From DATJSJ01 sp035504175 (GTDB lineage: Bacteria > Pseudomonadota > Alphaproteobacteria > Acetobacterales > Acetobacteraceae), in contig DATJSJ010000202.1 in assembly GCA_035504175.1 (NCBI GenBank), positions 1 through 34,569 of the forward strand: a stretch of DNA of 34,569 bases, written 5' to 3'. Each line of letters starts with the position of its first letter. The stretch's first letter is position 1. Positions 28,102-34,569 of the stretch are shown here, piece after piece. The notes under the pieces are model-generated. The model worked only from the letters and a program-made list of their open reading frames with translations, made no database searches and was not told where the DNA came from. The translations under genes were made by a program, and so were the position numbers.

Positions 28102-31100
28102 CACGCTTTCGCACGCCGCGGGGCGGGCGCGTCGATCGCGGGCGCGTGGTGCGCTTCAGCTTCGACGGGCGAGGCTATCAGGGGCTCGCCGGCGACACGC
28201 TCGCCTCGGCGCTGCTCGCCTCCGGCGTGCACCTGGTCGGGCGGAGTTTCAAGTATCATCGCCCGCGCGGCATTCTGGCTGCGGGCTCCGAGGAGCCGAA
28301 CGCGCTGGTGGAGCTGGCGCGCGACGCGGCGCGGGTGACGCCGAACGTCCGCGCGACGCAGGTCGAGCTGTATGACGGGCTGGTCGCGCGCAGCCAGAAC
28401 CGGGTTCCGGGGCTGCGCTTCGACCTCGCGGCGGTCAACGACTTCGCGGCGCCACTGCTGCCGGCGGGGTTCTACTACAAGACCTTCATGTGGCCGCGCG
28501 GTGCCTGGCACCGCTTCTACGAGCCGCGCATCCGCGCCATGGCGGGGCTCGGCCGCGCGCCGACCTTGCCTGATCCGGACCGCTACCTGAACCGCTACGC
28601 GCATTGCGACGTGCTGGTGGTGGGCGCGGGACCCGCGGGCCTCGCCGCGGCGATGGCCGCCGCCGATGCGGGCGCGCGCGTGGCGCTGTGCGACGAGCAG
28701 GCGGAGATGGGCGGCTCGCTGCTCGCCGAGAATGCGGCGATGATCGACGGGCAGCCCGCGTCGGCCTGGCTCGAGGCGACGCTCACGACGCTGGCGCGCC
28801 ACCCGCGCGTGACGCTGCTGCCACGCACGACGGCGTTCGGCTACTTCGCGCACAACATGATCGGCCTCGCCGAGCGGGTCACGGATCATCTGGCGCAGCC
28901 CGATCCGCGGCTGCCGCGCGAGCGGCTGTGGCAGGTGCGGGCGGCGCAGGTGGTGTTGGCCGCCGGCGCGCTGGAGCGGCCGCTGGTGTTTCCGGAGAAC
29001 GACCGCCCGGGAATCATGCTGGCCGGCGCGGCGCGCACCTATCTCGGCCGCTACGGCGTCGCCTGTGGCAGGCGCGCGGTGGTCGTGACCGCGCATGACC
29101 AGGCCTATCGCGCGGCGCTCGATCTGCACGCGGCCGGCGTGGCGATCGCCGCGATCGTCGATGTGCGCGCGGAGGCGGAGGGCGAGGCCCCGGCGGCGGC
29201 GCGCGCCGCCGGGCTGCCGGTACGGCTGGCGAGCACGGTGATCGGCACCGCGGGCCGGCTGCGCGTGCGCTCGGCGCGCGTGGCGCCGGTGGCAGCGGAC
29301 GGGCGGATCGGCGCGGCGGAGAGCATCGCCTGCGACCTGCTGCTGATGTCGGGCGGGTTCACGCCGGCAGTGCATCTGTTCTCGCAGTCGCGCGGCAAGC
29401 TGCGCTGGGACGGCGAGGCGGAGGCGTTCCTGCCCGGATTGTCGGTCGAGCAGGAGCGCTCGGCCGGCGCCTGTCGCGGCGTCTACGGCCTCGCTGCGGC
29501 GCTTTCGGATGGCGCGGCGGCGGGCGAGGACGCGGCGCGCGCGGCCGGGCACGGCTCGGCAACGAAGCGGCGCTTCGACATCGTCGCTCCCGCGTTCGGC
29601 GAGGGCGGGATGCTCGGCGCGCTGCCGCAGGATGCGCGCGGCAACCGCGCGCGCGCCTTCGTCGATTTCCAGAACGACGTCACCGCCAAGGATTTGAAGC
29701 TCGCGACGCGCGAGGGCTTCCGCTCGATCGAGCACGTCAAGCGCTACACCACGACCGGCATGGCGACGGACCAGGGCAAGACGTCGAACATGAACGCGCT
29801 CGGCATCGTCGCCGGCGCGCTCGACAAGCCGATCCCGCAGGTGGGGCTGACCACCTTCCGCATGCCCTACACGCCGGTCACCTTCGGCAGCTTCGCGGGG
29901 CTCTCGCGCGGCGACCTGTTCGATCCGGTGCGCACCACGCCGATCCATTCCTGGGCGGCGGAGCAGGGCGCGGTGTTCGAGGATGTGGGCCTGTGGAAGC
30001 GCGCGCGCTACTTCCCGCAATCGGGCGAGGACATGCACGCCGCCGTCGCGCGCGAATGCCGTGCCGTTCGGGAAAGCGTCGGCGTCTTCGACGCCTCCAC
30101 GCTCGGCAAGATCGAGATCGTCGGGCCCGACGCGGCCGAATTCATGAACCGCATGTACGTCAATGCCTGGACGAAGCTCGCGATCGGCCGCTGCCGCTAC
30201 GGCGTCATGCTGCGCGAGGACGGGTTCGTCATGGATGACGGCGTGGTCGGCCGGCTCGCGCCCGGCCGCTTCCACGCTACCACGACGACCGGCGGCGCGC
30301 CGCGCGTGCTGGCGATGATGGAGGACTACCTGCAGACCGAGTGGCCGGAGCTCGACGTGTGGCTCACCTCCACCACCGAGCAATGGGCGGTGATCGCGGT
30401 GCAGGGCCCGCGCTCCCGCGCCGTGCTGCAGGGCTTGGTCGAGGGGATCGATATCGGCACCGCCGCCATGCCGCACATGAGCGTGGCGCAGGGGCGCGTC
30501 GCCGGCATCCCGGCGCGGCTGTTCCGCGTCAGCTTCACCGGCGAGCTTGGCTACGAGATCAACGTCCCGGCCGATCACGGCCGCGCCGTGTGGGAAGCGG
30601 TGATGGAGGCCGGACGCCCGCACGGGATCACGCCCTACGGCACCGAGACGATGCACGTGCTGCGCGCCGAGAAGGGCTACATCATCGTCGGCCAGGAGAC
30701 GGACGGCACGGCGACGCCGGACGATGCCGGGCTCGGCTGGGCGATCGGCCGCGCCAAGCCGGATTTCGTCGGCAGGCGCTCCCTCACCCGCTCCGCGCTT
30801 GCGGCCCAGGGCCGCAAGCAGCTCGTCGGCCTGCTGACCGAGGACGCAAAGCTGGTCGTCGAGGAAGGCGCGCAGATCATCGCCGACGCCAATGCCGCGC
30901 CCGGCACGCGGCCGATCGGTCACGTCACGTCTTCCTATTTCAGCGCCACGCTCGACCGCTCGATCGCGCTCGCGATGATCGCCGGCGGCCGGGACCGGAC
31001 GGGCGCGACGCTGTACGTCACGACCGAAGGTCGGCCCGCTGCTGCCCGGGTCGTGGCACCCGTGTTCTACGACCCGGAAGGAGCGCGCCTCGATGCCGCC

Positions 31101-31103
31101 TGA
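28098..31103 (+). CDS. soxA: sarcosine oxidase subunit alpha
   Basis: The 1001-residue subunit has three parts. The N-terminal ferredoxin-like domain (about 10-80) has FDGRGYQGLAGDTLASALLASG and SFKYHRPRGILAAGSEEPNALVEL. The NAD-binding/oxidoreductase domain begins at VLVVGAGPAGLAAAMAAADAG (about 170) and includes ALERPLVFPENDRPGIMLAGAARTYL. The C-terminal aminomethyltransferase (GcvT-like) domain starts around 583 with TPVTFGSFAG and includes YGTETMHVLRAEKGYIIVGQETDGTATPDD. The latter transfers the one-carbon unit to tetrahydrofolate. The length matches full-size SoxA, and no break is visible. It overlaps soxD by four bases and soxG by 11. Methylene-tetrahydrofolate and H2O2 are the products, with glycine. 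Confidence 0.96.
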   Translation: MTRFRTPRGGRVDRGRVVRFSFDGRGYQGLAGDTLASALLASGVHLVGRSFKYHRPRGILAAGSEEPNALVELARDAARVTPNVRATQVELYDGLVARSQNRVPGLRFDLAAVNDFAAPLLPAGFYYKTFMWPRGAWHRFYEPRIRAMAGLGRAPTLPDPDRYLNRYAHCDVLVVGAGPAGLAAAMAAADAGARVALCDEQAEMGGSLLAENAAMIDGQPASAWLEATLTTLARHPRVTLLPRTTAFGYFAHNMIGLAERVTDHLAQPDPRLPRERLWQVRAAQVVLAAGALERPLVFPENDRPGIMLAGAARTYLGRYGVACGRRAVVVTAHDQAYRAALDLHAAGVAIAAIVDVRAEAEGEAPAAARAAGLPVRLASTVIGTAGRLRVRSARVAPVAADGRIGAAESIACDLLLMSGGFTPAVHLFSQSRGKLRWDGEAEAFLPGLSVEQERSAGACRGVYGLAAALSDGAAAGEDAARAAGHGSATKRRFDIVAPAFGEGGMLGALPQDARGNRARAFVDFQNDVTAKDLKLATREGFRSIEHVKRYTTTGMATDQGKTSNMNALGIVAGALDKPIPQVGLTTFRMPYTPVTFGSFAGLSRGDLFDPVRTTPIHSWAAEQGAVFEDVGLWKRARYFPQSGEDMHAAVARECRAVRESVGVFDASTLGKIEIVGPDAAEFMNRMYVNAWTKLAIGRCRYGVMLREDGFVMDDGVVGRLAPGRFHATTTTGGAPRVLAMMEDYLQTEWPELDVWLTSTTEQWAVIAVQGPRSRAVLQGLVEGIDIGTAAMPHMSVAQGRVAGIPARLFRVSFTGELGYEINVPADHGRAVWEAVMEAGRPHGITPYGTETMHVLRAEKGYIIVGQETDGTATPDDAGLGWAIGRAKPDFVGRRSLTRSALAAQGRKQLVGLLTEDAKLVVEEGAQIIADANAAPGTRPIGHVTSSYFSATLDRSIALAMIAGGRDRTGATLYVTTEGRPAAARVVAPVFYDPEGARLDAA

Positions 31104-31665
31104 CGGAATGCCACTGCGCGAGGGTCCGCTCGACCGCATCGCCCAGGGCGGCGTCGCGTTGACGCTGCTGCCGCCCGCCTCCCGCCACATCCTGCGCGGC
31201 AGGCCGGCCGCGATCGAAGCGGCGGGCACCGCGTTCGGCACCGCCCTGCCGCAGCAGGCCTGCCGCGCCGCGGTCGCCGGCGCGCGCGCGGCCCTCTGGC
31301 TCGGGCCGGACGAATGGCTGCTGCTCGCGCCCGAGGCGGAAGGCCCCGCGCTCGCCGCGGCGCTGGAGCAGCCGATGGAGCCGCATCCGCACGCGCTGGT
31401 CGACATCAGCCACCGCCAGGTGGGGCTGGAAGTCGCCGGCGCCGAAGCGGCGGCCGCGCTCAATGCCGGCTGCCCGCTGGATCTCGATCCTGCCGCCTTC
31501 CCGGTCGGCATGTGCACGCGGACCGTGCTCGCCAAGGCGGAAATCGTGCTGTGGCGCAAGACGCCGGTCACGTTCCATGTCGAGGTCTGGCGTTCCTTCG
31601 CCGGCTACGTCTGGGCCTTCCTCACGGAAGCCTCGCGCGAGTTCCACATCGGCGCGCCGGCCTGA
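31093..31665 (+). CDS. soxG: sarcosine oxidase subunit gamma
   Basis: The 190-residue protein has the fold of the smaller SoxG subunit: LPQQACRAAVAGARAALWLGPDEWLLLAPE, then LVDISHRQVGLEVAGAEAAAALNAGCPLDLD, then FPVGMCTRTVLAKAEIVLWRKTPVTFHVEVWRSFAGYVWAFL. Each segment is characteristic of the family. It overlaps the end of soxA by 11 bases and is followed by sdaA after 19 bases, so all five genes probably form one transcript. Confidence 0.93.
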   Translation: MPPDGMPLREGPLDRIAQGGVALTLLPPASRHILRGRPAAIEAAGTAFGTALPQQACRAAVAGARAALWLGPDEWLLLAPEAEGPALAAALEQPMEPHPHALVDISHRQVGLEVAGAEAAAALNAGCPLDLDPAAFPVGMCTRTVLAKAEIVLWRKTPVTFHVEVWRSFAGYVWAFLTEASREFHIGAPA

Positions 31666-31684
31666 AGCGCGGGCGAGGCGGCCC

Positions 31685-33052
31685 ATGATCAGCATCTTCG
31701 AGCTGTTCAAGATCGGCATCGGCCCGTCCTCCTCGCACACGGTCGGGCCGATGCGCGCCGCGGCGGCCTTCGTCGCCGGCCTGCGCGAGCGCGGCGTGCT
31801 GGCGCAGGTCGGGTCGCTGCGCGTCACGCTGTTCGGATCGCTCGCCTGGACCGGCCGCGGTCACGGCACCGGCAAGGCAGTGGTGCTCGGCCTGGCCGGC
31901 GAAGCGCCCGAGACGGTCGATCCAGACGCCGCCGACGCGCTGGTCGCGCAGATCGGCGAAAAGGGCACGCTCGATCTCGGCGGGCGCAACATCCACTTCA
32001 ATCCCGATGCCGACATCATCTTCGATGTGATCGGCGAAGCGCCGGTGCATCCCAACACTCTGATGTTCACCGCATGCGGTTCGGACGGCGCGGTTCTTGC
32101 CGAAGAGCGCTGGTGCTCGGTTGGCGGCGGCTTCGTGGTGCGGGAACGCGAGGTCGGCGCCACGTCGCTGGACGGTCCGGCGGTGCCGCACCCGTTCCGC
32201 TCCGCCGCCGCGCTGCTCGAGCTCTGTTCGGCGCACCGCCTCTCCATCGCCGATCTCGTCTTCGCCAATGAGTGCGCGCTGCGGCCCGCCGCGCAGGTGG
32301 AGCGCTACGTCGCTCGTGTCGCCGCCACGATGGAATCCTGCGTCGAGCGTGGCATGCGCGGCGATGGCGAGCTGCCCGGCGGACTGCGCGTGCGCCGGCG
32401 TGCCGCCGCGCTGCGTGAGCGCATCGAGGCAGACGAGCACCGCAATCGCCGATCGCCGCACGAGCTGATGGACCATGTCAGCCTGTTCGCGATCGCGGTG
32501 AACGAGGAGAACGCCGCCGGCGGCCGCGTCGTCACCGCGCCGACCAATGGCGCCGCCGGCGTGGTGCCGGCAGTGCTCCGCTACTACCGGACCATGACGC
32601 CGGATGCGACCGAGGAGGGCGTGCGCCGCTTCCTTCTCACTGCCACCGCAATCGGCGCGCTGTTCAAAATGAACGCCTCGATTTCCGGCGCCGAGGTCGG
32701 CTGTCAGGGCGAAGTCGGAGTCGCCTCGTCCATGGCCGCGGCCGGCCTCGCCGCGGCGCTTGGCGCCACCGACGCGCAGGTGGAGAACGCCGCCGAGATC
32801 GCGATGGAACACCATCTCGGCATGACGTGCGACCCGGTTGGCGGGCTGGTGCAAATCCCCTGCATCGAACGCAACGCCTTCGGCGCGATGAAGGCGATCA
32901 CCGCGGCCTCACTCGCCATGCGAGGGGACGGAACGCACCGCGTCTCGCTCGATCAGGTGATCGCAACGATGCGGCAGACCGGTGCGGATATGCAAAGCAA
33001 GTACAAAGAAACCAGCCTCGGCGGCCTCGCGGTCAACTTCACTGAGTGCTGA
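31685..33052 (+). CDS. sdaA: L-serine dehydratase, iron-sulfur type, single chain
   Basis: The enzyme deaminates L-serine to pyruvate and ammonia using a [4Fe-4S] cluster. The 455 residues correspond to the single-chain form, with the beta-type N-terminal domain fused to the alpha catalytic domain. Visible marks are ISIFELFKIGIGPSSSHTVGPMRAA at the start, GNLRV-like segments, NEENAAGGRVVTAPTNGAAGVVPAVL, and the likely cluster cysteines Cys340 (EVGCQGEVG), Cys382 (LGMTCDPVGG) and Cys393 (VQIPCIERN). ATG 31685 gives the exact family N-terminus, preceded by a GAGGCGG sequence. Its position after soxG fits a route in which glycine plus methylene-tetrahydrofolate is made into serine (GlyA, elsewhere) and then pyruvate. 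Confidence 0.95.
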   Translation: MISIFELFKIGIGPSSSHTVGPMRAAAAFVAGLRERGVLAQVGSLRVTLFGSLAWTGRGHGTGKAVVLGLAGEAPETVDPDAADALVAQIGEKGTLDLGGRNIHFNPDADIIFDVIGEAPVHPNTLMFTACGSDGAVLAEERWCSVGGGFVVREREVGATSLDGPAVPHPFRSAAALLELCSAHRLSIADLVFANECALRPAAQVERYVARVAATMESCVERGMRGDGELPGGLRVRRRAAALRERIEADEHRNRRSPHELMDHVSLFAIAVNEENAAGGRVVTAPTNGAAGVVPAVLRYYRTMTPDATEEGVRRFLLTATAIGALFKMNASISGAEVGCQGEVGVASSMAAAGLAAALGATDAQVENAAEIAMEHHLGMTCDPVGGLVQIPCIERNAFGAMKAITAASLAMRGDGTHRVSLDQVIATMRQTGADMQSKYKETSLGGLAVNFTEC

Positions 33053-33056
33053 AGGA

Positions 33057-33122
33057 CCAGGGCTCTGCCCTGGACCCGCCAGGGGGCGCTGCCCCCTGGT
33101 GGGGTCCGGGGCGAAGCCCCGG
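33057..33122. repeat. GC-rich multi-hairpin repeat, copy 3 (short form), between convergent genes
   Basis: Three perfect inverted repeats follow the sdaA stop: 33057-33073 (CCAGGGC/GCCCTGG), 33079-33099 (CCAGGGGGC/GCCCCCTGG) and 33106-33122 (CCGGGGC/GCCCCGG). It shares the outer modules of copies 1 and 2 but lacks the middle AAAGG and ATTAC stems. It sits between convergent stops, where a bidirectional terminator is expected. Confidence 0.82.
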
Positions 33123-33128
33123 CCTTCG

Positions 33129-34569
33129 TCACATGGTGGCGCCGATCTGCCAGGGCGCGAACTCGGCGGCGCCGAAGTCGAAGGTTTCGCTCCTGGTGCG
33201 CTCACCCGATGCGACCCGCAGCATCAGCTCGAAGATGCGCTGCCCGCATTGCTGCACCGTCTCGTCGCCGTCGAGGATGGTGCCGCAATTGACGTCCATG
33301 TCGTCCGACATGCGCTGATACATCGGGCTGTTGGTGGCGAGCTTGATCGAGGGGGCGGGCTTGCAGCCGAACACGCTGCCGCGGCCGGTGGTGAAGCAGA
33401 CCATGTTGGCGCCGCCGGCGACCTGGCCGGTGGCGGCGACCGGATCGTAGCCGGGCGTATCCATGAATACGAAGCCCTTGGCGGTGACAGGTTCGGCGTA
33501 GCGCACCACGTCGACGAGGTTGGTGCTGCCGGCCTTGGCCATGGCGCCGAGGGACTTCTCCAGGATGGTGGTGAGCCCGCCCGCCTTGTTGCCGGGGGAC
33601 GGGTTGGCGTTCATCTCGGCACCTTCGCGCTGCGTGTATCCTTCCCACCACCGCATAAGGTCGACCAGTTTCTCGCCGACCTCGCGGGAGACGGCGCGGC
33701 GGGTCAGCAGGTGCTCGGCGCCGTACGTCTCGGGGGTTTCGGAGAGGATCACCGTGCCGCCGTGGCGCACGAGCAGGTCGCTCGCCGCGCCGAGGGCGGG
33801 GTTGGCAGAGACGCCGGAATAGCCGTCGGACCCGCCGCATTGCAGGGCGACGGTGAGCGCGCTCGCGGGCACGGTCTCGCGATGGACCTGGTTGCTCTCG
33901 GCCAGCACGTCGCGGACGAAGCCGATCGCGGCCTCGACGGTCTTGCGCGTGCCGCCCATGGACTGGATGTCCATGTTGCGGATGCGGCCGGCCAGGCGCT
34001 GCTCCTCGAGCAGCCCGCCGATCTGGTTCACCTCGCAGCCGAGGCCGAGCACGATGACGTGGCTGAAGTTCACGTGCCGCGCGTAGCCGGCGAGCGTGCG
34101 GCGGAGCAGGCGCAGCGGCTCGCCGTTGGTCATGCCGCAGCCGGTCTTGTGCGTCAGCGCGACGACGCCGTCGACGTTCGGGAAGTCGGCGAGCGGATCG
34201 GCGCCGGTGAACGGGTTGCGCTTGAACGCGTCGGCGACCAGGCCCGCGACGTGGGCGCTGCAGTTCACGCTGGTCAGGATGCCAATGTAGTTGCGCGTCG
34301 CGACGCGCCCGTCCGGGCGGACGATGCCCTGAAAGGTTGCGGGCGGATCGAGGTACTGCGTCGGCTGCGCCGCCTCGCCGAAGGCGTAATCCTTGGCGAA
34401 GTCGCCCATGCCGATGTTGTGCACGTGCACGTGCCGGCCGGGCGCGATGTCCTGCGTCGCGAAGCCGATGATCTGCCCGTAGCGGCGAACCGGCGCGCCG
34501 GCGGCGATCGGGCGGATCGCGACCTTGTGGCCGGCGGGGATGCGGTCGGTGGCAGCGATGCCGTCCGCG
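33129..34569 (-). CDS. UxaA/GarD-family altronate or galactarate dehydratase (5' end outside window)
   Basis: The gene is cut by the right edge; about 480 codons are visible without a stop. The part nearest the edge (about 34431-34569) encodes the end of an N-terminal SAF domain: PAGHKVAIRP, PVRRYGQIIGFATQDIAPG and HVHVHN. The rest is the UxaA-type dehydratase domain, with TRNYIGILTSVNCSAHVA, ALTHKTGCGM, LGLGCEVNQI, LQCGGSDGYSGVSANPALG and FTTGRGSVFGCKPAPSIKLATN. These iron-dependent enzymes dehydrate D-altronate, galactarate or related sugar acids to 2-keto-3-deoxy acids in the cytoplasm. Which substrate cannot be decided. It is convergent with sdaA, so it is not part of the sox transcript; it adds a second sugar-acid step to the window besides the apnL/denD pair. 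Confidence 0.9.
   Translation of the reverse strand, partial: ADGIAATDRIPAGHKVAIRPIAAGAPVRRYGQIIGFATQDIAPGRHVHVHNIGMGDFAKDYAFGEAAQPTQYLDPPATFQGIVRPDGRVATRNYIGILTSVNCSAHVAGLVADAFKRNPFTGADPLADFPNVDGVVALTHKTGCGMTNGEPLRLLRRTLAGYARHVNFSHVIVLGLGCEVNQIGGLLEEQRLAGRIRNMDIQSMGGTRKTVEAAIGFVRDVLAESNQVHRETVPASALTVALQCGGSDGYSGVSANPALGAASDLLVRHGGTVILSETPETYGAEHLLTRRAVSREVGEKLVDLMRWWEGYTQREGAEMNANPSPGNKAGGLTTILEKSLGAMAKAGSTNLVDVVRYAEPVTAKGFVFMDTPGYDPVAATGQVAGGANMVCFTTGRGSVFGCKPAPSIKLATNSPMYQRMSDDMDVNCGTILDGDETVQQCGQRIFELMLRVASGERTRSETFDFGAAEFAPWQIGATM

Noticed and set aside
28032..31571. Very long open frame on the minus strand antisense to soxA and soxG
   Set aside because: It mirrors the well-supported sox genes in the opposite frame; its product is Arg/Ala/His-rich low complexity and it has no recognisable domain. 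High GC content makes such frames common.
1..34569. tRNA, rRNA, CRISPR arrays, prophage or intact insertion sequences
   Set aside because: I looked for clover-leaf sequences, regular direct repeats, integrase or transposase genes and phage modules. The only recombinase is XerD, a housekeeping enzyme, and nothing else was found.

Overview
The window is high-GC chromosomal DNA from an alphaproteobacterium, most likely a member of the Acetobacteraceae. The reasons are a fused shikimate kinase/3-dehydroquinate synthase gene, the xerD-accA neighbourhood divergent from that gene, a soxBDAG sarcosine oxidase operon, and two kinds of intergenic repeat: GC-rich multi-hairpin blocks and AT-rich palindromes with TTTTTTG/CAAAAAA arms. 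I recognise both repeat types from that family but could not search for them. No rRNA, tRNA, CRISPR array, intact transposon or prophage was seen. The family assignment is an inference.

Layout. 1-6855: a GC-rich repeat, a small Cys-containing exported peptide (238-441, +), then minus-strand genes for an RraA-like protein, a periplasmic HtrA/Deg protease with two PDZ domains, a C-factor-like SDR and accA. Further right on the same strand lie a lipoprotein with two retropepsin-like active-site motifs, xerD and a 47-aa membrane peptide; these last three are tightly packed. 7011-8699: the divergent aroK-aroB fusion. 8827-10269: an orphan DUF4157 (eCIS-core, HELAH) protein, convergent with zur. 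10836-13987: hisI, a GNAT acetyltransferase, a carbon-nitrogen hydrolase and lpxB, joined by short overlaps. 14473-17588: an apnL-like D-apionate lactonase and a denD-like dehydrogenase, separated by an AT-rich palindrome.

17759-23498: a small hydrophobic peptide, a peroxiredoxin-like gene divergent from a LysR regulator, a secreted protein with a 38-residue tandem repeat, a DsbA/FrnE-like oxidoreductase, and a membrane protein/trypsin-like protease pair. 23603-26113: an oxalate-CoA-ligase-like synthetase and a PanE-like reductase. 26385-33052: soxB, soxD, soxA, soxG and sdaA. This set would turn sarcosine into glycine plus methylene-tetrahydrofolate. Serine made from these by GlyA (not in the window) would be deaminated to pyruvate. 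The last gene, convergent with sdaA, is a UxaA/GarD-type sugar-acid dehydratase cut by the right edge.

Overall the window is core metabolism (fatty acid, shikimate, histidine and lipid A synthesis) next to catabolic genes for sugar acids and methylated glycine. I see no clear novel multi-gene defence or secretion system. The least explained items are the orphan DUF4157 protein, the 38-aa repeat secreted protein, the membrane protein/protease pair, and the palindromic elements and hairpins around the sox genes.
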